A DNA stretch of 10,222 bases from CAZWVM01 sp964637705 (lineage in GTDB: Bacteria; UBA8481): the NCBI GenBank assembly GCA_964637705.1, contig CAZWVM010000125.1, forward strand, positions 1 to 10,222, in the 5' to 3' direction. How positions within the stretch are numbered: position 1 is the first letter of the stretch; every line of letters begins with the position of its first letter. The position numbers and the translations under genes are program-made. The notes beneath the pieces are model-generated. The model had not been told where the DNA came from. It worked only from the letters and a program-made list of their open reading frames with translations, and made no database searches. This document shows positions 4,447 through 10,222 of this stretch, one piece after another.

Positions 4447-5493
4447 CTATGCCGCGCGCTCGACAGGCGCGTCCGGGGGCGGCAGGGCAATGACGTTGGG
4501 CGGCGCCGCGACGGGCGCGGTCTCGAGCGATCGGCAGGCTTCCTGCCAGAACCCGTCGTCGCAAAGCCTCGTCCAGAGCGCCCGGAACTCCAGCAACCGC
4601 TCGGTGCGCCGGCGCCGCCGGTTCTCGCGGAAGCGATCGACGTCGGCCTCGATGCGCGAAAATCCCCGCACGTGGCCGAGGTAGCGCTCGGTCCTCTCGC
4701 GCTCGCGCCGAAGGAACCGCGGAAGGAACTCGATCCAGACGTCGGCGTCGTGGATCTCCCCGAGAAGCGACTGCATCTCCTTCACGACGCCGAGCGGCTT
4801 CTTCAGGCTCTTCCCGAAGAGCGGCTGAAAGGCCTCCATGGTGTAGCGAAGGCGCTTGGCGGCGATCCTCATGTCGTGCAGTTCCGTCTCGCGGCCGGCA
4901 TCGTGGACGCAGGAGTCGAAGGCGAGGAGCCGGGCCATGCGGTCGACGACGATCGGCCGCGCCGAGTCGCGCCCGGATTCCGGGGCGGCGCCGTTGCCGA
5001 TCAAGCGGGCCAGAGCGACGTCCTGCCGGAGTTCCTGCAGGACCCCTTCGCGAACACCGCCGGCCTCCAGCGCCTCGACCGCCTTGACGACGCGCGACTG
5101 CAGGCGCGACCGCTTCTGGCAGAGACGCAGGCGCAGGCGTTCGACGCCCGGGCCGCGCGGGCTGGAAAGATCCTCGAGATACGCCTTCACGGCCTCGATC
5201 TGGACGTCGAGGTCGCGGACGGCGCCGAGGCGACGGCCGGTCGACTTCAGGAGGCGGTTCCAGCGGGCGGAGGAGTCGACGGTCGAGATGCCGGAGAAGG
5301 AATCGAGGACGCTCCGGAAGCGACGTATCGCGACGCGCATCCGGTGAATGCACTCGGGATCCTCGCCTCGCTTGACGCCATCGACCTCGGCGAGCACCGA
5401 CTCGGCGTGATCCGCCAGGGCTTCGCGACCGATCAGCGCAAAACCGTCCGGTTCCGGTTTCAAAACAGCGTTCGTTCCGTCCAGAAGTGTCAT
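4447..5493 (-). CDS. CHAD domain protein (polyphosphate-binding family)
   Basis: The product is 348 residues. CHAD domains are helical bundles lined with conserved histidines and basic residues; they bind polyphosphate granules and often sit beside CYTH domains. Both halves of the internal repeat are visible: IHRMRVAIRRFRSVLDSF with LGAVRDLDVQIE in the first, and LHDMRIAAKRLRYTMEAF with LLGEIHDADVWIEFL in the second. The C-terminal region has a strongly basic stretch (RENRRRRRTERLLEFRALW) followed by a Pro/Ala-rich tail. The ATG at 5493 gives a normal N-terminus, but the GGAAGG before it is too close to be a good ribosome site. A GTG at 5556, eight bases after AAGGA, is a possible longer start. 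It is the first gene of the CHAD, HD, CYTH operon and is divergent from the TPR gene. Confidence 0.88.
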   Translation of the reverse strand: MTLLDGTNAVLKPEPDGFALIGREALADHAESVLAEVDGVKRGEDPECIHRMRVAIRRFRSVLDSFSGISTVDSSARWNRLLKSTGRRLGAVRDLDVQIEAVKAYLEDLSSPRGPGVERLRLRLCQKRSRLQSRVVKAVEALEAGGVREGVLQELRQDVALARLIGNGAAPESGRDSARPIVVDRMARLLAFDSCVHDAGRETELHDMRIAAKRLRYTMEAFQPLFGKSLKKPLGVVKEMQSLLGEIHDADVWIEFLPRFLRRERERTERYLGHVRGFSRIEADVDRFRENRRRRRTERLLEFRALWTRLCDDGFWQEACRSLETAPVAAPPNVIALPPPDAPVERAA

Positions 5494-5562
5494 CCTTCCA
5501 GCTATCGGCGGGTTCGAGGGTCCTCTTGAGGCGCCCTCGCATCGCGACAAAGACACAATCTT

Positions 5563-5597
5563 GTTCCTTGAATACCGGGAACGTCTCTTGCTAGTCT
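5563..5597 (+). promoter_or_regulatory. Weak promoter candidate for the TPR gene
   Basis: TTGAAT (5568-5573) and TAGTCT (5592-5597) are 18 bases apart, with TG one base upstream of the -10 box. GTTCC (5563-5567) and GGAAC (5578-5582) flank the -35 box as an inverted repeat. It lies in the divergent gap between the CHAD operon and the TPR gene. I could not find a clear promoter for the minus-strand operon. Confidence 0.3.
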
Positions 5598-5621
5598 TTT
5601 CGTTGAGTCGCACGATCAAGC

Positions 5622-5627
5622 GGAGGT
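5622..5627 (+). promoter_or_regulatory. Shine-Dalgarno that sets the TPR gene start
   Basis: GGAGGT lies 5 bases before the ATG at 5633. This start also places the signal peptide at the N-terminus, whereas the upstream in-frame ATG at 5561 does not. Confidence 0.7.
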
Positions 5628-5632
5628 GCAAG

Positions 5633-6268
5633 ATGACGAGAACGAGAATGATGCTGGTGTCGCTCCTGGCGATCCTCCTCGCGATGCCGGCGAGTGTCCG
5701 CTCCGAGGTCGACATGGCCAGGGCCTTCGAGACCTCCTATGCCGCCGAGGCGGCGGGCAACATCGACGAGGCCTACCGGATCATGAACGAGGCTCTCGGC
5801 TCGACCCGTTCGGACTATGCCGGCGTCATGCGCCTGGCCTACCTCCGCGGCATCGCGGGGAAGTACGAGGAAGCGGCATCCCTCTACGGTTCCGCCGCCG
5901 TGCTCGAGCCGGGCGCCATCGAGCCCCTGCAGTATCAGCAATACCATTTCCTTCTCGCTCAAAACTGGGCAAAGCTCTCCGAGGCGGCCCAGGCCGCTCT
6001 CGCCCTCGACCCGTACAACTACACCTCGCGGACCCGCCTGGCCTACGCCGCCTACATGAGGGCGCAGTATGCGACGGCCGCCGAGGAGTACAACCGTGTG
6101 CAGCGGCTCTATCCCCTCGACCTCGACGTCATGATCATGCGCGGCTGGTCCTACGCCCTCGCCAACCGCAAGTCCCAGGCGCTCCAGATCTTCCGCAAGG
6201 CCCTGACGTTCGCGCCTTCGAACGCCTCCGCCAAGGAGGGGTTGGACTACGCCAACAGGCTGCGCTAA
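5633..6268 (+). CDS. Exported tetratricopeptide-repeat protein
   Basis: The product is 211 residues. Residues 1-24 are a Sec signal peptide: basic MTRTR, a hydrophobic core (MMLVSLLAILLAMPA) and a likely cleavage after SVRS. The rest is about five helical TPR-type repeats, at about 28-58, 62-93, 97-126, 131-162 and 165-196, with typical Ala/Gly/Tyr positions such as GKYEEAASLY, AQYATAAEEY and RKSQALQIFRKALTFAP. TPRs bind other proteins, so it is likely a periplasmic or envelope scaffold; no enzymatic motif is present. It is monocistronic between the divergent CHAD operon and a strong terminator. The partner cannot be told from the sequence. Confidence 0.85.
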   Translation: MTRTRMMLVSLLAILLAMPASVRSEVDMARAFETSYAAEAAGNIDEAYRIMNEALGSTRSDYAGVMRLAYLRGIAGKYEEAASLYGSAAVLEPGAIEPLQYQQYHFLLAQNWAKLSEAAQAALALDPYNYTSRTRLAYAAYMRAQYATAAEEYNRVQRLYPLDLDVMIMRGWSYALANRKSQALQIFRKALTFAPSNASAKEGLDYANRLR

Positions 6269-6285
6269 GGCTGTTTCCGGGGCTT

Positions 6286-6334
6286 TCCCGGACCTTTTCG
6301 CCCCCGGGCGAAGGGGGCCGGGATCCCGTTTTTT
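6286..6334 (+). terminator. Rho-independent terminator after the TPR gene
   Basis: TCCCGG, a mismatch, then CCTTTTCGCC pair across a CCCG loop with GGCGAAGGGG, a mismatch and CCGGGA (6286-6323). The stem has about 16 pairs including two G-T. TTTTTT follows at 6329-6334. It separates the TPR gene from the molybdenum hydroxylase operon. Confidence 0.8.
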
Positions 6335-6346
6335 CCTCCAAAAGCG

Positions 6347-6375
6347 TTGACGGATCCGCGGGGTATGGCGAGAAT
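6347..6375 (+). promoter_or_regulatory. Promoter candidate for the molybdenum hydroxylase operon
   Basis: TTGACG (6347-6352, 5 of 6 consensus) and GAGAAT (6370-6375, 4 of 6) are 17 bases apart, just after the terminator. The expected transcript start is near 6382, giving a leader of about 65 bases. A perfect TTGACA at 6388-6393 has no -10 box at the right distance. Confidence 0.5.
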
Positions 6376-6446
6376 GGTCACGGCATGTTGACACGTCTCT
6401 CCAGCCCCCCCGCGGGCCGCATGCAACCCTTCCGGGACGTTCGCCC

Positions 6447-7262
6447 GTGAACTACGAATTCTCCTACCTCGCCCCCCGCTCCCAGGACGATCTGCTCGAA
6501 ATGCTGACGAGCCGGAACGGCCGCGCCCGAATCCTGGCGGGGGGCACCGACCTCCTCGTCAACATCCGCGCCGGGCTCGCGAAACCCGAGGCGGTGATCG
6601 ACTTGAAGCGGGTGCCGGGCCACGACGCGGTCGAGTATGACGACGCGAAGGGACTCTCGGTCGGGCCGGCGGTGACCATCTCGCAGTTGATGGAGCACGC
6701 GGCGGTCCGTGAGAAGTATCCGGCGCTCGTCGTCGCGGCCGAGACGCTGGCGTCGCACCAGTTGCGCAACCGGGCGACGGTCATCGGCAACCTCTGCAAC
6801 GCCTCGCCCTGCGCGGACATGGCGCCGCCGTTGCTGTGCCTCGGGGCCCGGGTCCACCTGCGCTCGAAAGCCGGGGCGCGCGAGATGCCCCTGGCCGAGT
6901 TCTTCACGGGCGTGAAGCGGACGCGAATCCGGCCGGACGAGTATTTCGAGCGGCTGGTGGTGCCGGCGGCGATGGCGGGGGCCAAGGCCGGTTTCCGCAA
7001 GCTCAAGCGCGTCAAGGGACACGACCTCGCGGTCGTGAGCGTCTGTCTCGTCAAGCGCAAGGGGCAGTTGCGCGTCGCGGTCGGTTCGGCCGCCCCGACC
7101 CCGGTCTTCTGCGGCGAGTTCAAGTCCTCGACGCCGGTGGCGAAGCTGGTCCGCGCCGCCTCGAAGGCCGTGAACCCCATCGACGACGTTCGCGGCTCCG
7201 CCGAGTATCGTCTCTTCATGATCGAGGCCTACCTCCGCGGACTCGTGAAAGAGGTCCGCTGA
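6447..7262 (+). CDS. Molybdenum hydroxylase FAD-binding subunit (CoxM/XdhB-like)
   Basis: This 271-residue protein is the medium, FAD-binding subunit of a xanthine dehydrogenase/CO dehydrogenase-family enzyme. It passes electrons from the Fe-S subunit via FAD to an acceptor. The two FAD-binding motifs are present: ILAGGTDLLVNIRAGL (29-44) and ATVIGNLCNASPCADM (110-125). The CoxM C-terminal domain follows from about residue 176. The GTG at 6447 gives the normal N-terminus (FxYLAPRSxDDLLEML); the ribosome site is weak and no in-frame ATG lies upstream. The stop overlaps the next ATG by one base (TGATG), so the three genes form one operon in the order FAD, Fe-S, Mo seen in coxMSL-type clusters. 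No FAD-site residue appears lost. Confidence 0.92.
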   Translation: MNYEFSYLAPRSQDDLLEMLTSRNGRARILAGGTDLLVNIRAGLAKPEAVIDLKRVPGHDAVEYDDAKGLSVGPAVTISQLMEHAAVREKYPALVVAAETLASHQLRNRATVIGNLCNASPCADMAPPLLCLGARVHLRSKAGAREMPLAEFFTGVKRTRIRPDEYFERLVVPAAMAGAKAGFRKLKRVKGHDLAVVSVCLVKRKGQLRVAVGSAAPTPVFCGEFKSSTPVAKLVRAASKAVNPIDDVRGSAEYRLFMIEAYLRGLVKEVR

Positions 7263-7753
7263 TGCGTCTCGTGAGGATGACGGTGAACGGCGAGGTTTTC
7301 GAGCGGAAGATCCTCGACCACATGACGCTATTGCGCTTCCTTCGCGACGAGCTGGGCATGACCGGCACGAAGGAGGGCTGCGCGGCCGGCGAGTGCGGGG
7401 CCTGCACCGTGATCCTCAACGGCCGGACCGTGAACTCCTGCCTCGTGCTGGCGGCGGAGGCGGACGGCGCGACGGTCGAGACGGTGGAGAGCGAGGCGAA
7501 GGACGGCAGGCTCTCGAAGCTGCAGGAGGCGCTGGACAAGCACCACGGCGTGCAGTGCGGCTTCTACACCTCCGGCATGATCCTCTCGATCCGCGACCTC
7601 CTGAAGCGTCATCCGAAGCCGACGGTCGAGGAGATCAAGGAGGGCCTGGAGGGGAACTTCTGCCGGTGCACGGGGTACCAGCAGATCATCGAGGCGGTTC
7701 TCGACTACACGGGGCAGCTGAAGAAGCCCGGGGAGCTGAAAATTGTTCGATGA
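7262..7753 (+). CDS. Molybdenum hydroxylase 2Fe-2S subunit (CoxS/XdhC-like), one cluster ligand changed
   Basis: This 163-residue protein is the small, two-cluster subunit that moves electrons from the Mo centre to FAD. The N-terminal plant-type ferredoxin domain has its four ligands in CAAGECGAC and C60 (Cys40, Cys45, Cys48, Cys60). The C-terminal helical domain should carry the second cluster through CxxC and CxC. Here CRC is intact (Cys134, Cys136 in GNFCRCTGYQ), but the first motif reads QCGFYTSG instead of QCGFCTPG, so Cys99 is kept and the second Cys is Tyr102 (codon TAC at 7565-7567). The family Pro is also Ser. The rest of the protein is normal in length and conservation. The loss could impair or alter the cluster nearest the Mo site, or be a sequencing error (TGC to TAC is one base). 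Confidence 0.93.
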   Translation: MRLVRMTVNGEVFERKILDHMTLLRFLRDELGMTGTKEGCAAGECGACTVILNGRTVNSCLVLAAEADGATVETVESEAKDGRLSKLQEALDKHHGVQCGFYTSGMILSIRDLLKRHPKPTVEEIKEGLEGNFCRCTGYQQIIEAVLDYTGQLKKPGELKIVR

Positions 7754-10151
7754 GATGAATCCCCGGGACCTCAAGGTCGTCGGCACGGGCAGCCGCCGCG
7801 TCGACACGATCGAGAAGCTGACGGGCCGCGCGCTCTACGCCGCGGACCTCCGCTTCCCCGGGCTCCTGCACGCGAAGGTGAAGAGGAGCCCTCACGCGAA
7901 GGCGAAGATCGTGCGCATCAACACCGCGAAGGCCGAGAAGCTCGCCGGGGTCCGCGCGGTCGTCACCGGCGCGGAACTGGACAACCGCGTCGGCCTCTAC
8001 ATGGTCGACAAGTTCATCCTCGCGCGCGGCGTGGTGCGGCACTACGGCGAGGCCGTGGCGGCGGTCGCGGCCGACACCCTCGAGATCGCGCAGGCGGCCG
8101 TGGACCTGATCGAGGTCGATTACGAGGTCATGAAGCCGGTCCTCGACCCCGTGAAGGCCTTCGATCGCAAGGCCCCCCTCGTCCACCCGGATCTCGGGAC
8201 CTACGACTACGTCCAGGCCGTCTTCTCGCCCCAGCCCGGCACGAACGTCTGCCACCACCAGAAGCTGAGGAAGGGCGACGTGGAGAAGGGCTTCGCGGAG
8301 GCCGACTGGGTGGTGGAGCGCGAGTACACGAACCCCTCGGTCCAGCACGTCCCGATGGAGACGCACGCGGCGATCGGCCGCTGGCTGCCGGGCGACCAGG
8401 TGACACTATGGACGAGCGCTCAGTCGCCCTTCACCGTCCGCAATCTCTTCTGCCACACCTTCAAGCTCCCGCACAGGAACGTCCGGGTCATCATCCCGCA
8501 CGTGGGCGGCGGCTTCGGAGGCAAGGCCGGGATCCACCTCGAACCCCTCGTCGCCTACCTCTCGAAGAAGGCCGGCGGTCGCCCCGTCCGCCTCGTGGCG
8601 ACGCGCGAGGAGGAGTTCTCGATGCTGCCCTGCCGCAGCGCCCTCACCTACCGCATCAAGACGGGCGTGCGCAAGGACGGCAGGATCACGGCCCAGCACC
8701 TGACCATGTACTGGGATGCCGGGGCCTACGCCGACTACGCGGTGAACGTGACCCGGGCCTCGGGCTACTCCGCCGCCGGTCCCTACGAGGTCCCCAACGC
8801 GTGGGTCGACGCCTACACGATCTACACGAACAAGCCCTTCGGCACCGCTTATCGCGGCTTCGGTCACGTGGAGTTCTCGTGGGGCCTGGAGCGGCACATG
8901 GATCTCTGCGCGCGCACGGTGAAGCTCGACCCCTTCGAGTTCCGGCGCCGCAACACTCTCAAGCCCGGTTCGATCACGCTGACCGGCGAGGTCATCACGG
9001 CCCATTCGGGGAACGTGACGAAGTGCCTCGAGGAGGTCGCGAAGTCGATCGGATACGGAAAGCTCTCCGCCTCCGAGCGCGCGCGCCAGAAGAAGACCGG
9101 CATGAAGATCGGGAAGGCCGTGGCCTGCCTCCACAAGGCGCCCGCGATGCCGCCCTTCACCGCGACGATGGTGATCCTCAGGATGAACGAGGACGGGAGC
9201 GTGACGGCGAACTTCTCGCTGACGGAGATCGGCGCCGGCACCTACACCTCGATCGCGCAGATCATCGCGGAGCGGCTGAAGTTCCCGCTGGAGAAGGTGA
9301 AGATCTCGATCGACTGCGACACCGATCACGATCCGTACGACTGGCAGACGGTCGCCTCCAAGGGCCTGATGCTCACCGGCAACGCCGGGATCCTCGCGGC
9401 CGAGGACCTCCTCCACCGCGCCTACGAGGTGGCCGGGCAGATCCTCCGCGCCCAGCCCTGCGACCTCGACCACGACGCCGAGAAGATCTTCATCCGGCAC
9501 CGGACCGAGAAGTCCATCGCCTTCCGGCAGATTGCGGTCGGCTATGCCTACCCGGACGGCAACGGGATCGGCGGGCCCTTGGTGGGCATCGGCCGCTACG
9601 TCGCCCAGGGGCTCTGCAACCTCGACAAGGAGACGGGCCAGGGCCTTCCCGCCCTGGACTGGACCTACGGCGCGCACGGGCTCGTGGTGGAGGTCTGCCC
9701 CGAGACGGGCGCCTACAACATCCTGAAGGTCGCCTCCGCCTTCGACGTCGGGCGCGCGATCAACACGGCCTGCGTCCGCGGCCAGGCGATCGGCGGGATG
9801 CTCCAGGGTCTCGGCACCGCGATGTGCGAGGGCTACATGTACGACGAGGAGGGGCATCTCCTCAATCCGAACTTCACGGACAACAAGATCCCGACGTCGT
9901 TGGACATGCCGGAGGAGATGGAATCGATCGCGGTCGAGACGCCCCAAGTCGATGGCCCCTTCGGCGCGCGCGGCGTCGGCGAGCACTCGATGATCGCGAT
10001 CTGCGGTGCGCTGGGCAACGCCATCCAGAACGCCGTGGGCGCCGATCTCTCGCACATGCCGATCCGGCAGGAGGACGTCTGGCGGGCTATGAGGAAGAAG
10101 ACCTCCGTCAATCACTTCATCACGCGCTGTGGATTCGGTTGCAAACGGTAG
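7743..10151 (+). CDS. Molybdenum hydroxylase large subunit, Mo-pterin binding (form II CoxL/XdhA-like)
   Basis: The 802-residue product is the catalytic subunit, binding the molybdopterin cytosine dinucleotide cofactor and hydroxylating an organic substrate with water as oxygen donor. Landmarks are the N-terminal domain (VDTIEKLTGRALYAADL, 20-36), GGGFGGK (255-261), AYRGFGH (369-375), EIGAGTYTSIAQIIAE (495-510) and GARGVGEHSM (741-750), where Glu747 corresponds to the catalytic glutamate of the family. It lacks the AYxCSFR loop of true aerobic CO dehydrogenases, so it is not a form I CoxL. The substrate cannot be read from sequence; aromatic, purine or aldehyde oxidation are all possible. The TTG at 7743 lies 7 bases after GGGAG and overlaps the Fe-S gene; the ATG at 7755, one base past that gene's stop, is the alternative start. 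No Mo-cofactor maturation gene follows in the window. Confidence 0.92.
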   Translation: MFDEMNPRDLKVVGTGSRRVDTIEKLTGRALYAADLRFPGLLHAKVKRSPHAKAKIVRINTAKAEKLAGVRAVVTGAELDNRVGLYMVDKFILARGVVRHYGEAVAAVAADTLEIAQAAVDLIEVDYEVMKPVLDPVKAFDRKAPLVHPDLGTYDYVQAVFSPQPGTNVCHHQKLRKGDVEKGFAEADWVVEREYTNPSVQHVPMETHAAIGRWLPGDQVTLWTSAQSPFTVRNLFCHTFKLPHRNVRVIIPHVGGGFGGKAGIHLEPLVAYLSKKAGGRPVRLVATREEEFSMLPCRSALTYRIKTGVRKDGRITAQHLTMYWDAGAYADYAVNVTRASGYSAAGPYEVPNAWVDAYTIYTNKPFGTAYRGFGHVEFSWGLERHMDLCARTVKLDPFEFRRRNTLKPGSITLTGEVITAHSGNVTKCLEEVAKSIGYGKLSASERARQKKTGMKIGKAVACLHKAPAMPPFTATMVILRMNEDGSVTANFSLTEIGAGTYTSIAQIIAERLKFPLEKVKISIDCDTDHDPYDWQTVASKGLMLTGNAGILAAEDLLHRAYEVAGQILRAQPCDLDHDAEKIFIRHRTEKSIAFRQIAVGYAYPDGNGIGGPLVGIGRYVAQGLCNLDKETGQGLPALDWTYGAHGLVVEVCPETGAYNILKVASAFDVGRAINTACVRGQAIGGMLQGLGTAMCEGYMYDEEGHLLNPNFTDNKIPTSLDMPEEMESIAVETPQVDGPFGARGVGEHSMIAICGALGNAIQNAVGADLSHMPIRQEDVWRAMRKKTSVNHFITRCGFGCKR

Positions 10152-10158
10152 CCCCGGG

Positions 10159-10196
10159 GTCCTCTCGTCCATGAGCCTCTGGACGAGGACTTTTCT
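10159..10196 (+). terminator. Rho-independent terminator after the molybdenum hydroxylase operon
   Basis: GTCC, a 2-base bulge and TCGTCC (10159-10170) pair with GGACGAGGAC (10181-10190) across a 10-base loop. TTTTCT follows. The operon therefore ends 8 bases after the large-subunit stop and contains only the three structural genes. Confidence 0.75.
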
Positions 10197-10222
10197 CTAC
10201 CCGCGGGCGCTCCTCACCACGC

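Noticed and set aside
6388..6393. Perfect -35 box TTGACA
   Set aside because: No -10 box lies 15-19 bases downstream; the sequence there is GC-rich.
6447..10151. Aerobic CO dehydrogenase (coxMSL)
   Set aside because: Gene order matches, but the large subunit lacks the AYxCSFR loop that carries the Cu-binding cysteine, so CO oxidation of the form I type is not supported.
8406..10174. 588-codon frames on both strands overlapping the Mo subunit
   Set aside because: Both are Arg/Asp/Gly-rich shadows of the large-subunit gene, which is confirmed by its cofactor motifs.

Overview
The window is high-GC bacterial DNA, apart from an AT-richer patch at about 870-1180. GC-rich third codon positions, a Sec-type signal peptide on a TPR protein and sigma-70-like promoters fit a high-GC, probably diderm environmental bacterium. 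I cannot place it in a phylum from sequence alone.

Layout. (1) Bases 3-119 are the last 38 codons of an unidentified gene. (2) Bases 144-740 are a complete type II toxin-antitoxin pair, higB then higA, with a good promoter whose predicted transcript start falls on the higB start codon. (3) Bases 757-862 look, on the minus strand, like the 3' end of a group II intron (domains V and VI plus one upstream stem) without any intron-encoded protein. (4) Bases 875-1858 hold two small orphan membrane proteins separated by a 375-base leader region with strong dyads. The second seems to start at an ATT behind a perfect Shine-Dalgarno sequence. (5) Bases 1859-2180 carry palindromes and a second promoter. 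They precede a bacterial deoxyhypusine-synthase-like enzyme (2181-3209), which is followed by a 16-bp tandem repeat. (6) On the minus strand, 5493-3308 is a tight three-gene operon: CHAD protein, stand-alone HD domain of the Ppx/GppA type, and CYTH phosphohydrolase. All three families point to polyphosphate or triphosphate metabolism. (7) Divergent from it is an exported TPR protein (5633-6268) with a strong terminator. (8) Bases 6447-10151 are a complete three-subunit molybdenum hydroxylase operon in the order FAD, 2Fe-2S, Mo subunit, ended by a terminator.

The most notable points are: the 2Fe-2S subunit has Tyr102 where the family has a cluster-ligating Cys; the CHAD/HD/CYTH operon splits off a Ppx C-terminal-like domain as its own protein; the group II intron remnant carries a change in its catalytic triad; and two promoters appear to give leaderless mRNAs. 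The accessory part (1-1860) reads as a small region of acquired genes; the rest reads as ordinary chromosomal gene content.
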